A stretch of 64,000 bases of DNA from Phytohabitans suffuscus (GTDB lineage: Bacteria; Actinomycetota; Actinomycetes; Mycobacteriales; Micromonosporaceae): positions 744,001 through 808,000 of the forward strand of contig NZ_AP022871.1 of NCBI RefSeq assembly GCF_011764565.1, written 5' to 3'. Shown here in pieces: positions 27,288 to 39,350 of the stretch (position 1 is the first letter of the stretch; the number at the start of each line of letters is the position of its first letter). The position numbers and the translations under genes are program-made. The notes under the pieces were generated by a model that had not been told where the DNA came from, searched no databases, and saw only the letters and a list, made by a program, of their open reading frames with translations.

Positions 27288-28388
27288 TCAGGCTCGTTCG
27301 CGTTCCGGTGCCGGGGCGCCGAGCAGGTCGGACGGGGCCACCGGCGCCGCCGCGGGCAGCCCGCGCGGGCCGTCGCCGGTGGCCTGCTGCTCCGCCACCT
27401 GTACCTCCTGCTGCACCTCCTGCGCCGCGGCGGCCGCGGCCTGGGCGGCCTCCGCGGCCTCGCGCTCGACGGCGCCCGCGTCCACCGAGGCGGCGGGTGC
27501 GTCGCCGGCGGTCCCGGCCAGACCGCCCAGCGCGCCGCCGAGACCTTCGAGGGCCTTGGTCAGCTCGGCCGGCACGATCCACACCTTGCTGGCCTGGCCG
27601 TTGGCGATCTGCGGCAGCGCCTGCAGGTACTGGTAGGCCAGCACCTTCTGGCTCGGGTTGGCGGTGTGGATCGCGTCGAAGACCGTGCGGATCGCCTTCG
27701 CCTGGCCCTCGGCCTGCAGGATGCGGGCCTGCCGGTCACCGTCGGCCCGCAGCACCGCGGCCTGCTTCTCGCCCTCCGCGGTGAGGATCTGCGCCTGCTT
27801 GTGGCCCTCGGCGTTGAGGATCGCGGCGCGGCGGTCCCGCTCGGCGCGCATCTGCTTCTCCATCGAGTCGCGGATGCTCGGCGGCGGCTCGATCGCCTTG
27901 ATCTCGACGCGGGTCACCTTGATGCCCCAGCGGCCGGTGGTCTCGTCGAGCACGCCGGACAGGTGCCGGTTGATCTCCTCGCGGCTGGTGAGCGCCTTCT
28001 CCAGGTCGAGCGAGCCGATCACGTTACGCAGCGTGGTGACCGTGAGCTGCTCGATCGCCTGGAGGAAGTTGGAGATCTCGTACGTGGCGCGCACCGGGTC
28101 GACGACCTTGAAGTACAGCACCGTGTCGATCGAGACCACGAGGTTGTCGGAGGTGATCACCGGCTGGGGCGGGAAGCTGACCACCTGCTCGCGGAGGTCG
28201 ACCTTGGTGCGCACCGAGTCGATGAACGGCACCAGCACGTTGAGCCCCGGCCGGAGCGTGCGTTGGTAGCGGCCCAGCCGCTCGACCACGAAGTTGCGCT
28301 GCTGCGGCACGATCCGCACCGCACGGATGAGGGTGATCGCCACAAACAGCGCAACGAATGCGACGACGATAGCGATAACTACTTCCAT
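27288..28388 (-). CDS. SPFH/Band 7 (paraslipin, QmcA-like) protein
   Basis: 366 aa. One N-terminal membrane anchor (4-24), then the Band 7 domain ('FVVERLGRYQRTLRPGLNVL', 'DLREQVVSFPPQPVITSDN') and a long charged helix with 'AERDRRAAILNAEGHKQAQI' typical of stomatin-like proteins. An Ala/Glu/Gln-rich region and a Pro-rich tail end it. Such proteins form membrane microdomain scaffolds. The NfeD-family gene just upstream (28451-28888) is the usual partner, so the pair is probably one operon. Confidence 0.9.
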   Translation of the reverse strand: MEVVIAIVVAFVALFVAITLIRAVRIVPQQRNFVVERLGRYQRTLRPGLNVLVPFIDSVRTKVDLREQVVSFPPQPVITSDNLVVSIDTVLYFKVVDPVRATYEISNFLQAIEQLTVTTLRNVIGSLDLEKALTSREEINRHLSGVLDETTGRWGIKVTRVEIKAIEPPPSIRDSMEKQMRAERDRRAAILNAEGHKQAQILTAEGEKQAAVLRADGDRQARILQAEGQAKAIRTVFDAIHTANPSQKVLAYQYLQALPQIANGQASKVWIVPAELTKALEGLGGALGGLAGTAGDAPAASVDAGAVEREAAEAAQAAAAAAQEVQQEVQVAEQQATGDGPRGLPAAAPVAPSDLLGAPAPERERA

Positions 28389-28450
28389 TTATACCTACCC
28401 CGGACCATCTCTACGTACCGGATCATCTCTGTATTTCGGGCCATGACGGA

Positions 28451-28888
28451 TCAGAAATCCCGCCAGACCATGGCGGTGGCGCCCTTGACCTCTATGATCC
28501 GCACCCGCTCGCCAGGCTCCAGCACCTGCGTGGCGTCGTACGACCGGGCGGTCCACAGCTCTCCGTCAATCTTGACCAGCCCGTGGTCGGTGTCGACCTG
28601 CTCCAGGACCAGGCCGGTGGAGCCGGAGATCGCCTCCACACCCATCGGTGTCTCGTCGCTCTCCAGCCGGGCCTGCCGGTGTCTGCGGATCACCGGTCGC
28701 ACCGCGACCAGCGACAGAGCTGAGACGATCGCGAAGACCGCGGCCTGCACCGGCACGTCCGCGCCGAGGCCCGCGGCGATGGCGGCGGCGAGGGCACCGG
28801 CCGAGAGCATCGTCAAAACGAACGTGAACGTAAACATCTCGGCGACCGCGAGCAACACGCCCAGAACGATCCAGAGAACAGCATCCAC
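28451..28888 (-). CDS. NfeD family membrane protein
   Basis: 145 aa. Two to three membrane segments ('LWIVLGVLLAVAEMFTFTFV', 'VQAAVFAIVSALSLVAVRPV'), then a C-terminal OB-fold ('GSTGLVLEQVDTDHGLVKID', 'GERVRIIEVKGATAMVW'). NfeD proteins act with SPFH proteins, and one is encoded 62 bp downstream. GTG 28888 is the best start, although the purine-rich stretch before it is very close to the codon; an in-frame GTG lies further upstream. Confidence 0.85.
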   Translation of the reverse strand: MDAVLWIVLGVLLAVAEMFTFTFVLTMLSAGALAAAIAAGLGADVPVQAAVFAIVSALSLVAVRPVIRRHRQARLESDETPMGVEAISGSTGLVLEQVDTDHGLVKIDGELWTARSYDATQVLEPGERVRIIEVKGATAMVWRDF

Positions 28889-29050
28889 CCCTCGATCGTG
28901 GCACGTCACCGCACGTCCGGCGAGTCGCCGAACGGTAACGTCGGGCTCCGGCCGCCTCACCGGGGCTCCGGCGGGCGCGACCAGAGCACCCCCGGGCGGG
29001 CGCAACCAGCACAGCCGCAGGCCGTTGACCACCATCGGGAGGTACTGAAC

Positions 29051-30352
29051 GTGTCGCTGCTACCGGAGACGGCCCGCCGGCTCGACGTGCTCGCCGCCGA
29101 GGCCCAGGCCGCCGGCCGGGCGCCCTCGGTCGTGCTGGGCATCGTGCGCGACGGCGGGCTGGCATACGTGACGGGAGCGGGCGACCATCCCATACCGGAC
29201 ACGGGCACCCAGTACCGGATCGGGTCGATCTCCAAGACGATGACCGCGACGCTGGTGATGCGGCTGCGCGACGAGGGGCGGCTGGCCCTCGACGACCTGC
29301 TCTACCGCCACCTGCCCGGTACGCCGGTGGGCAGCGTGACGCTCCGCCAGCTGCTCGGCCACGCCTCCGGGCTCCAGCGCGAGCCGGACAGCGCCGGGTG
29401 GTGGGAGCGCACCGAGGGCACCGACGTCGACACGCTGCTGGCCGGCCTCACCCCGGACAAGCTGGCCCACCCTCCACACCGGACATACCACTACTCCAAC
29501 CTCGCCTACGGCCTGCTGGGTGCCGTCGTGGAGCGGGTGACCGGCAAGCCGTGGATCGAGCAGCTGACCGAGCAGGTCCTCGCGCCGCTGTCGATGCTGC
29601 GCACCACGTACCACCCGCACGAGCCGTTCGCGCCCGGCTACGTGGTGCACCCGCTGTACGGCACCCCGCACGAGGAGCCGCGCACCGACACCGGCGCGAT
29701 GGCACCCGCCGGGCAGCTGTGGTCGACGCTGGCCGACCTGGCGCGCTGGGCGGCGTTCCTGGCCGAACCGGTGCCCGAGGTGCTCGCGCCGCGGACCCTC
29801 GCCGAGATGTGCGTGCCGGTCGCCATCAGCGACCCGGAGACCTGGAGCGGGGGCCACGGCCTGGGAATCGAGCTGTACCGTCGCGGCGAGCGCGTCCTGG
29901 TCGGCCACGGCGGCTCGATGCCCGGGTACGTGTCCGTCGTCGCCGTCCACCGGCCGTCCCGCACCGGCGTCGTCGGGTACGCGAACGCGTACGGCTTCCC
30001 GATCGGCCAGCTCGGCTTCTCGGCGCTGGTCGAGGTGCTCGACCGCGAGCCGGTGCCGCCCGCGCCGTGGCGGCCCTCCCCGCCGCCCCCGCCCGAGGCG
30101 GCCGAGCTGTGCGGCCGGTGGTGGTGGATGGGGCTCGCGCACGACGCCGTCTGGGCCGGTGGCGACCTCGTGCTGACCCGGACGGGGCGGGAGCCGTGGC
30201 GGTTCAGGCCCGAGGGCACCGACCGGTGGCGGTGCCACTCCGGCGCCAACGACGGTGAGACGCTCGTGGTACGCCGGGACGCCTCCGGCGGGGTGGCCGC
30301 GCTCGACATCGCCACGTTCGTCTTCAGCAGGGACCCGGGCCAACTCGGGTGA
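29051..30352 (+). CDS. Class C beta-lactamase-related serine hydrolase
   Basis: 433 aa. The active site is complete: S-I-S-K at 59-62, Y-S-N at 148-150 and 'VGHGGSMPG' in place of the KTG strand. A beta-strand-rich C-terminal extension ('GLAHDAVWAGGDLVLTRTGR') follows a Pro-rich hinge. No signal peptide, so it is probably cytoplasmic. It could be an esterase or peptidase; nothing points to antibiotic resistance. The GTG has GGGAGG eight bases upstream. Confidence 0.85.
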   Translation: MSLLPETARRLDVLAAEAQAAGRAPSVVLGIVRDGGLAYVTGAGDHPIPDTGTQYRIGSISKTMTATLVMRLRDEGRLALDDLLYRHLPGTPVGSVTLRQLLGHASGLQREPDSAGWWERTEGTDVDTLLAGLTPDKLAHPPHRTYHYSNLAYGLLGAVVERVTGKPWIEQLTEQVLAPLSMLRTTYHPHEPFAPGYVVHPLYGTPHEEPRTDTGAMAPAGQLWSTLADLARWAAFLAEPVPEVLAPRTLAEMCVPVAISDPETWSGGHGLGIELYRRGERVLVGHGGSMPGYVSVVAVHRPSRTGVVGYANAYGFPIGQLGFSALVEVLDREPVPPAPWRPSPPPPPEAAELCGRWWWMGLAHDAVWAGGDLVLTRTGREPWRFRPEGTDRWRCHSGANDGETLVVRRDASGGVAALDIATFVFSRDPGQLG

Positions 30353-30413
30353 TTCAGCAGATCCACAGGTACGCCACAGGACTCGTCCAGCCCTGCCCGA
30401 CATGCTGGCGACC

Positions 30414-30908
30414 ATGAAAAAGGTGAACGCTCAACCAACGTCGATGGCCCGACGCAACGTGCTCGCCGCCGGGGCGCTCGGCGTGGGCGCGGCCGGGCTC
30501 CTGGCCGCCTGCGGTGGCGACGACGACCCGCGGGCCGGGACACCGGCACCGGCGGCGACCAGCGCGGCGCCCACGACCGGCGCGGACCCCTCCGCCTCGG
30601 CCGGCGGCGAGGCCGCGCCCGCGGACGCGCTCGCCAGCACCGCCGACATCCCGGTCGGCGGCGGCAAGATCTTCCCGGACCAGCAGGTGGTGGTCACCCA
30701 GCCGGCGGCGGGCGACTTCAAGGCGTTCGACGCGCAGTGCACGCACCAGGGCTGCCTGGTCTCGCAGGTACAGGGCGACGAGATCGTCTGTACCTGCCAC
30801 GGCAGCGCGTTCTCGACCAGCGACGGCTCCGTGCTCGGCGGCCCCGCCCCCAGCCCGCTGGCGGCCCGGACGATCACCGTGGAGGGCGACTCGCTCGTCC
30901 TAGGGTGA
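30414..30908 (+). CDS. Rieske [2Fe-2S] lipoprotein
   Basis: 164 aa. A Tat-like signal ('MARRNVLAAGALG') leads to the lipobox LAAC (Cys33), then an Ala/Thr/Pro linker. The Rieske ligands are C109-x-H111 ('CTHQGC') and C126-x2-H129 ('CTCHGS'), with C114 and C128 placed for the stabilising disulphide. It is an exported, membrane-tethered electron carrier; its partner is unknown. An in-frame ATG 12 bp upstream is an alternative start. It overlaps the end of the convergent DUF3097 gene by 9 bp. Confidence 0.9.
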   Translation: MKKVNAQPTSMARRNVLAAGALGVGAAGLLAACGGDDDPRAGTPAPAATSAAPTTGADPSASAGGEAAPADALASTADIPVGGGKIFPDQQVVVTQPAAGDFKAFDAQCTHQGCLVSQVQGDEIVCTCHGSAFSTSDGSVLGGPAPSPLAARTITVEGDSLVLG

Positions 30909-31706
30909 CTCGACCGTCACGAAGTCGATCAGGCGCTCCATCGCGTTGATGAGCGGGGTTTCCACATCGTGGAAACCGTCCACCTTGGACAGGATGAGGC
31001 GCCACATGTCGGCCGGGTCGGCCACGCCGAGGGCGGCGCACACGCCTTCCTTCCACGGCCGGCCCGGCGGCACCACCGGCCACTGCCTGATGCCCAGCCG
31101 CTCCGGCTTCACCGCCTGCCAGATGTCCACATAGGGATGCCCGGTCACCAGCACGTACGGCGACGTCACCGAGGCCACGACGCGGCTCTCCTTCGAGCCG
31201 GCCACCAGGTGGTCGACGAGCACACCGAGCCGCCGCCGCGCGGAGGGGCCGAAGTCGCGTACCGCCGCCGCCAGCTCGTCGATCCCGTCCAGCGGCTCCA
31301 CGACGACACCCTCGACGCGCAGGTCGTCGCCCCAGATCCGCTCGACCATCGCGGCGTCGTGCACACCCTCCACCCAGATGCGGCTGGCCTTGGCCACCTG
31401 CGCGCGTACCCCGTCGACCGCGATCGAACCGGACGCGGTACGGCGCGGGCCGGCCGCCTTCGCCGCGGGAGCGGGCTTGCGCAGTGTCACCGGCTGGCCG
31501 TCGAGCAGGAACGCGGCCGGCTCCAGGGGAAAGTTGCGTCGCTTGCCGTGCCGGTCTTCCAGCACCACGGCGCCGTACTCGAATCCCACGACGGCGCCGC
31601 AGAAACCGGAGTCGGCGTCCTCCACGACGAGGTCGACCTCCGCGTCGACCTCGGGCACCACCTTGCGGCGGCGCCAGTTTCCCGCCAGTACGTCCTCCCC
31701 ATACAT
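30900..31706 (-). CDS. DUF3097 family protein
   Basis: 268 aa, matching the actinobacterial DUF3097 family over its whole length, with 'SRIWVEGVHDAAMVERIWGD' and 'VTGHPYVDIWQAVKPERLGI'. The central segment resembles a TOPRIM-like fold ('VEG..DA..VE', 'VLVDHLV..SKE'), suggesting nucleic-acid work. That is inference, as the function is unknown. Confidence 0.85.
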   Translation of the reverse strand: MYGEDVLAGNWRRRKVVPEVDAEVDLVVEDADSGFCGAVVGFEYGAVVLEDRHGKRRNFPLEPAAFLLDGQPVTLRKPAPAAKAAGPRRTASGSIAVDGVRAQVAKASRIWVEGVHDAAMVERIWGDDLRVEGVVVEPLDGIDELAAAVRDFGPSARRRLGVLVDHLVAGSKESRVVASVTSPYVLVTGHPYVDIWQAVKPERLGIRQWPVVPPGRPWKEGVCAALGVADPADMWRLILSKVDGFHDVETPLINAMERLIDFVTVESP

Positions 31707-31855
31707 GCGGTCTCCCGTCGCCTACGGCCCTGGCCGCGTTTTCGCTGAGTCTGACGGTTCGCTCACGCCGTCCGACGCTAGCCCCGCGCGTGCGGCGTGC
31801 CACGCAGACGCGCCGCACCCGAGACACGGCAGCGGCCAGCACGTACTCTTGCCGC

Positions 31856-32677
31856 ATGTCTCCCGCAGCAGGTGCGGCGACCCTCGCGGCGCGCCGGTCC
31901 AGCCGGTTCGTGGCATGGGTCCGCGCGTGGCGCGCCGGGCTGGTGCCGTTCGACGAGGTCGCCGACGAGATCGCCGGCGACGAGGAGCACCTGGTCGCGG
32001 ACGCTCCCGGCACCTGGACCGACGTGCCGCTGCGCGATGCGCTGCCCACGCTCTCCAAGCTGCGCCCGGACGAGATCCGCCTGGTGCTGCCCGCTCCCGG
32101 CGACCCTCGCGGGCTGCCCGGCCCCGGCCAGTTCGCGGGCGCCGCGCTCGTCACGGGTGAGGCGGTCGTCGCCGGCGACCTGGGTTTCATCCCCGAGGTG
32201 CGCACCCACACGTCCGGCTCCGGGGTGACGTTCGAGACCGTGCTGTGGCGGGTCTACCCACTGCCCGGCCCGGTGCCGGCCAGCGCGGCCGCCGAGCCCG
32301 GCACCGCCGAGGCCGAGTCCGACCTGTCCACCGCCCTCGCCGAGGCCACCGCGCGCCTCACCCGCCTCGACGTGGCCCAGTGGCGCCCCGAGCTGGCCGG
32401 CGCCCTGGCCGCCCTGCGCCGCCCCGACGCCGGCATCGACCTCCCACCCGGCTTCGACCCGAGGGCCCGCCGCCTCTTCGCCCGCGCCAGCGTGCTCGAC
32501 CGCGTGCTGGCACTGGCCGAGCACGCCGCGCCGGGCGGCGCGGTGAACGGATACGAGGCCCAGGAGCGCGACGCCGCCCTCCGTCCACTCACGACAGCCT
32601 GCCGCCGCGCCCTCGTCGCCGCCTGCAACGCCCCCTCGCCCCCTGACCCGGGCGCCACCCTCGCGTCGCCGGGGTGA
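31856..32677 (+). CDS. Conserved actinobacterial hypothetical protein
   Basis: 273 aa, soluble. The N-terminal half has 'RFVAWVRAWRAGLVPFDEVA' and 'LPTLSKLRPDEIRLVLPAPG'; the C-terminal half is Ala/Arg/Leu-rich helix. No motif points to a function. ATG 31856 is the first good start. A dispersed R1 repeat begins eight bases after the stop. Confidence 0.7.
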   Translation: MSPAAGAATLAARRSSRFVAWVRAWRAGLVPFDEVADEIAGDEEHLVADAPGTWTDVPLRDALPTLSKLRPDEIRLVLPAPGDPRGLPGPGQFAGAALVTGEAVVAGDLGFIPEVRTHTSGSGVTFETVLWRVYPLPGPVPASAAAEPGTAEAESDLSTALAEATARLTRLDVAQWRPELAGALAALRRPDAGIDLPPGFDPRARRLFARASVLDRVLALAEHAAPGGAVNGYEAQERDAALRPLTTACRRALVAACNAPSPPDPGATLASPG

Positions 32678-32684
32678 CGAGCAG

Positions 32685-32812
32685 GACATTTTCGTTGCCC
32701 CGGCCCGCGTCACCTGCGGACCGCATGCTCCCGCGGGCACCGCTCCGGTCGGCGGCTCGCCAGCGCTCGCCGAAACCCCCGACCTCCACTGCCGGGCCCG
32801 CGGCCCAAGCCC
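32685..32812. repeat. Dispersed intergenic repeat R1, copy b
   Basis: Matches 6623-6745 in the same orientation, with a short insertion near its left end. It opens the non-coding gap 32678-33194, which also holds R2 (32909-32962) and R3 (33101-33158) and no gene. Confidence 0.75.
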
Positions 32813-32908
32813 TTGCGTTGCTCGGGCCAGGAGAGCCTTCGGGTCAAGGTCCCGGCTGGTCTCCATCGGATCCTGAGCACGCAAATCGGATGATTCGGCG
32901 GCGACGCG

Positions 32909-32962
32909 GCGGATCGTGGTATGAAACTGCCCTCATAGGGGCGGATCCGTACCACGATCCGC
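32909..32962 (+). repeat. 54-bp palindromic dispersed repeat R2, copy b
   Basis: Same orientation as 23472-23525, with the same outer 13 bases GCGGATCGTGGTA in each arm. The few differences from copy a lie in the inner arms and loop. Confidence 0.85.
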
Positions 32963-33100
32963 TGAAGGCCGCAGAGTCGCGTCCCGACTCCGAAAGAGCC
33001 GCGGATCCGCCTGCCGTCCGCGGGGAGCCATTGTGGACGGTCTGCGGGCGTGGCGTGGCTGGCCGGACCGGGCGGGTGGATCAGGGGTTTGGGTCGTGAA

Positions 33101-33158
33101 CCGCGAAGGGTGAGGCCGCGGGAGCAACGGTCTGGATCACGACGGACGTCGCGGTAGC
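33101..33158 (+). repeat. 58-bp dispersed repeat R3, copy a
   Basis: Matches 62111-62168 in the same orientation with about six substitutions; the shared core is GGGTGAGGCCGCGGGAGC. Its right end (GGACGTCGCGGT) also appears in the hairpin at 49988-50008. Confidence 0.8.
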
Positions 33159-33194
33159 TCGCGGCTCTTCGGGTCTGGGTCCTGGAGGTGGTCG

Positions 33195-33977
33195 CTAGAT
33201 CTCGTCGATCAGGTCGGCGACGGAGTCCACCATGCGGGACGGGCGGTAGGGATAGCGATCGGCTTCGGCGCGGGTGCTGATGCCGCTCATCACCAGGATG
33301 GTCTCCAGGCCCGCCTCGAGGCCGCAGAGGATGTCGGTGTCCATGCGGTCGCCGATCATCGCGGTGGTCTCGGAGTGGGCGTTGATGGTGTTGAGCGCGG
33401 ACCGCATCATCATCGGGTTGGGCTTGCCCACGAAGTACGGCTCGACGCCGGTGGCCTTGGAGATCATGGCGGCCACCGAGCCGGCCGCCGGCAGGGCGCC
33501 CTCGACGGAGGGGCCGGTGGGGTCGGGGTTCGTGCAGATGAAACGGGCGCCGTCGTTGATCAGGCGCACGGCCTTGGTGATCGCCTCGAAGCTGTACGTG
33601 CGGGTCTCGCCGAGCACCACGTACTCGGGCGCGAAGTCGCTCAGGACGTATCCGACCGCGTGCAGGGCGGTGGTGAGGCCGGCCTCGCCGATCGCGTAGG
33701 CGGTGCCGCCGGGGCGCTGGTCGGCCAGGAACTGCGCGGTCGCCAGCGCCGCCGTCCAGATCGACTGCTCGGGGACGTCGAAGCCCATCCGGGTCAGCCG
33801 GGCCTGCAGGTCGCGCGGCGTGTAGATCGAGTTGTTGGTCAGCACCAGGAACGGCTTGCCCGACGCCCGCAGCCGGCTGACGAACTCGGGCGCGCCCGGA
33901 ATCGGCTGCCCCTCGTGGACCAGGACCCCGTCCATGTCGGTCAGCCAGGACTCGATGGGTTTCCGATCGGGCGTCAT
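33195..33977 (-). CDS. HAD-IIA family hydrolase (NagD-like)
   Basis: 260 aa. HAD motif I is '[10 protein letters not shown]' (about 11-20), motif II is 'LVLTNNS', and the late motifs are '[10 protein letters not shown]' and '[18 protein letters not shown]', with a type IIA cap between them. Such enzymes remove phosphate from small metabolites such as nucleotides or sugar phosphates. The ATG overlaps the hemH stop by 4 bp, making it the last gene of the fabG-fabI-hemH operon. Confidence 0.9.
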   Translation of the reverse strand: MTPDRKPIESWLTDMDGVLVHEGQPIPGAPEFVSRLRASGKPFLVLTNNSIYTPRDLQARLTRMGFDVPEQSIWTAALATAQFLADQRPGGTAYAIGEAGLTTALHAVGYVLSDFAPEYVVLGETRTYSFEAITKAVRLINDGARFICTNPDPTGPSVEGALPAAGSVAAMISKATGVEPYFVGKPNPMMMRSALNTINAHSETTAMIGDRMDTDILCGLEAGLETILVMSGISTRAEADRYPYRPSRMVDSVADLIDEI

Positions 33978-35007
33978 GGCGCTCCCCTGCGCGGCGGTGG
34001 ACAGCAGCCCCTGGGACACGTGTCCCAGACGGGAAGCGTACCCAAGCGAGATCGCGGGACACTTTCCGGCGCGTCGACGCGCTCCCGCACCAGATCGTGC
34101 ACCATCGCGACGAACCGCGGGTCGGTGCCGGGCGTGGCGGCCCGCGCGTAGTCCAGGCCGAGGCGCTTGGCGGTGCTGGCGGCCTCGTTGTCGAGGTCCC
34201 AGATGACCTCCAGGTGGTCGGAGACGAACCCGATCGGGCTCACCACCACCCCGGTGACACCGGCTTCGGCGAGCGCGGTGAGGTGGTCGTTGACGTCGGG
34301 TTCGAGCCACGGCACGTGCGGCGGGCCGCTGCGGCTCTGCCACACCAGGTCCCAGGGCATGACCGGCCCCGGGCCGTGCCGGCGGCGTGGACCAGGGCCG
34401 CGGTCTCGTTGAGCTGGGCCTGGTAGAGGCCGCCGTCCGGGCCCGCGGTCTCGGCCATCGACACGGGTACCGAGTGCGCGGTGAACACCAGGCGTACGTC
34501 GCCGCCGGGCGGCAGGGTGGCGCGGGCGGCCCGGACCGCGTCGGCGTGCGGCCGCACGAAACCGGGGTGGTCGTGGAAGTGCCGCAGCTTGTCGATCGCC
34601 GGCGCGGTCGGCCCCACGGCGGCGCGGGCGGCGGCGATGTCCTCCTGGTACTGGCGGCACGAGGAGTAACCGCCGTACGCGCTGGTGACGAACGCGAGCG
34701 CGCGCCTGACCCCGTCGTCGCGCATCCGCGCCACCGTGTCGGCGAGCATGGGGTGCCAGTTGCGGTTGCCCCAGTACACCGGCAGGTCGGTGCCGCGCTC
34801 GACCTCCCGCAGCAGGTCGCGGCACTGCTGGTTGATCGGGGACACGCCGCCGAAGTGCTGGTAGTGCTCGGCCACCTCGGCGAGCCGCTCGGGGGGTATG
34901 CCGCGCCCGCGGGTGACGTTCGCCAGGAAGGGCAGCACGTCGTCCGGGTGCTCGGGCCCGCCGAACGAGACCAGCAGCAGCGCGTCGTACCCGCCCCGAT
35001 CGCCCAT
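33974..35007 (-). CDS. hemH: Ferrochelatase (frameshifted)
   Basis: About 344 aa. The N-terminus '[20 protein letters not shown]', '[16 protein letters not shown]' and the catalytic histidine in '[14 protein letters not shown]' identify ferrochelatase, which inserts iron into a porphyrin; in actinomycetes this is the coproporphyrin-type enzyme. The C-terminal half lies in another frame. The break is near 34367-34373 (CCCCGGG), where one more base restores '..[16 protein letters not shown]'. The position after fabI mirrors the mabA-inhA-hemH order of mycobacteria. Confidence 0.85.
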
Positions 35008-35011
35008 GGAC

Positions 35012-35779
35012 TCAGGCCCCGACCGCGTGGAACCCGCCGTCGACGTGGACGATCTCGCCGGTCGTGGCCGGGAACCAGTCGGACAGCAGCGCCAGGACCG
35101 CCTTCGCCGCGGCCTCCTGGTCGCCCAGGTCCCAGCCGAGCGGCGCCTTGCGCACCCACTCGTCCTCGAACTGGTCGAAGCCCGGGATCGACTTGGCCGC
35201 CATCGTGCGCAGCGGGCCGGCGGAGACCAGGTTGCTGCGGATGCCCTGCTTGCCCAGGTGCAGCGCGAGGTAGCGGGAGGCGGACTCGAGGCCGGCCTTG
35301 GCGACGCCCATCCAGTCGTACACCGGCCAGGCGAACTGGGCGTCGAAGGTCAGCCCGACGACCGAGCCACCCCGGCTCATCAGCGGCAGCGCGGCCATCG
35401 CGAGGGCCTTGTAGGAGTACGTCGAGACGTGCAGCGCGGTGCTCACGTCTTCCCAGCCGGCGTCGAGGAAGCCACCGCCCAGCGCGCTCTGCGGCGCGAA
35501 CGCGATCGAGTGGACCACCCCGTCGAGCCCGTCGACGTGCTCGCGCACCTTGCCGGCCAGCCCGGCGAGCTGGTCGGTGTTCTGCACGTCGAGCTCGATG
35601 ACCGGCGGCGGCTCGGGCAGCCGCTTGGCGATCCGCTCGACCAGCGACATCCGGCCGAACCCGGTCAGCACGACCGTGGCGCCCTGCTCCTGGGCCAGCT
35701 TCGCGGTAGAGAACGCGATCGACTGGTCGGTGATGACGCCGGTGACGAGCAGCCGCTTGCCGGCGAGCAGTCCAGACAC
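35012..35779 (-). CDS. fabI: Enoyl-ACP reductase (InhA-like)
   Basis: 255 aa. Classical FabI/InhA: N-terminal '[20 protein letters not shown]', cofactor part '[12 protein letters not shown]' and the catalytic pair in '[20 protein letters not shown]' (Y-x6-K). It makes the last reduction of each fatty-acid elongation cycle with NADH. It lies 24 bp after fabG and 4 bp before hemH, in one operon. Confidence 0.95.
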   Translation of the reverse strand: MSGLLAGKRLLVTGVITDQSIAFSTAKLAQEQGATVVLTGFGRMSLVERIAKRLPEPPPVIELDVQNTDQLAGLAGKVREHVDGLDGVVHSIAFAPQSALGGGFLDAGWEDVSTALHVSTYSYKALAMAALPLMSRGGSVVGLTFDAQFAWPVYDWMGVAKAGLESASRYLALHLGKQGIRSNLVSAGPLRTMAAKSIPGFDQFEDEWVRKAPLGWDLGDQEAAAKAVLALLSDWFPATTGEIVHVDGGFHAVGA

Positions 35780-35803
35780 GTGCGAGATCCTCCTGAAGTG
35801 GTG

Positions 35804-38535
<2,732 letters not shown>

Positions 38536-38609
38536 TACCGCGGGCCTAGGGGGAAGAGCCCACGCCGGTCCGACGCGGGCGGCGCCGCCGGTGGCCGACG
38601 CTGCGCGGC

Positions 38610-39350
38610 ATGACCCGGATCCGGTACGCCGCCACCGCCGCCCTGCTCGGCGCCGTGCTCGTCGCACCCGCGCACGGCGCGGGCGCCGCGGTCCCGCCGA
38701 GCGCCACGGTCGACATCGTCGGCCGACCGTCCACAGCGGACCGCATCGCCGTTCTCGTCCCCGGCGTGGGCACCACACCGCGAAACCTCGCCGCCACGAC
38801 CGGGGCGATGGCCCGCGCCCTGTACGCCGCGGCCGCCCCGCGCACCGGCCCCGGCGGCGTCGCGGTGGTGGCCTGGCTCGGGTACCGGCCGCCGGAAGGG
38901 CTCGGCCTCGACGCGGCCCGCTCGTCGTCGGCGCGGGCGGGAGCCCCGGCGCTCCGCCGTTTCGTCGCCACGCTGGTGGCCGGCCGCCCGCACGTACGGG
39001 TCACGCTGATCGGCCACAGCTACGGCGCGCTGGTCGTCGGCTACGCCGCACCGACCCTCCCGCCGCAGGTGACCGACCTCGTCGCGCTCGGCGCCCCGGG
39101 AATGGGCGCGGACCGCGCGGCCGGCCTGCGCACCGGCGCGCGGGTGTGGGCCGCGCAGTCGCCGCACGACTGGATCCGTTTCGTACCCGGGATCCGCGTG
39201 TTCGCCCTCGGCCTGGGCCGGCACCCGGCGGACCCCGGCTTCGGCGCGAACCCCCTGCCGGTGGCCGGCGTGGACGGCCATCCCGACTACCTGACCGGCG
39301 GCACGGCCACCCTCGCCGCCGTCGCCGGCATCGTGGCGGCGGGCTCGTGA
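38610..39350 (+). CDS. Secreted alpha/beta hydrolase (DUF1023-like)
   Basis: 246 aa. A Sec signal peptide (about 1-27, ending 'AHGAGAA') precedes an alpha/beta-hydrolase fold with the nucleophile elbow G-H-S-Y-G ('VTLIGHSYGALVVGYAAP') and a likely late histidine in 'VAGVDGHPDYLTGGTAT'. 'VAWLGYRPPEGLGLDAA' resembles DUF1023 hydrolases. The substrate is unknown. Its TGA overlaps the GTG of the acyltransferase gene. Confidence 0.8.
   Translation: MTRIRYAATAALLGAVLVAPAHGAGAAVPPSATVDIVGRPSTADRIAVLVPGVGTTPRNLAATTGAMARALYAAAAPRTGPGGVAVVAWLGYRPPEGLGLDAARSSSARAGAPALRRFVATLVAGRPHVRVTLIGHSYGALVVGYAAPTLPPQVTDLVALGAPGMGADRAAGLRTGARVWAAQSPHDWIRFVPGIRVFALGLGRHPADPGFGANPLPVAGVDGHPDYLTGGTATLAAVAGIVAAGS

Noticed and set aside
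29051..30352. Beta-lactamase resistance gene
   Set aside because: Class C fold and motifs are present, but there is no signal peptide and the KTG strand is replaced by HGG; better called a general serine hydrolase.
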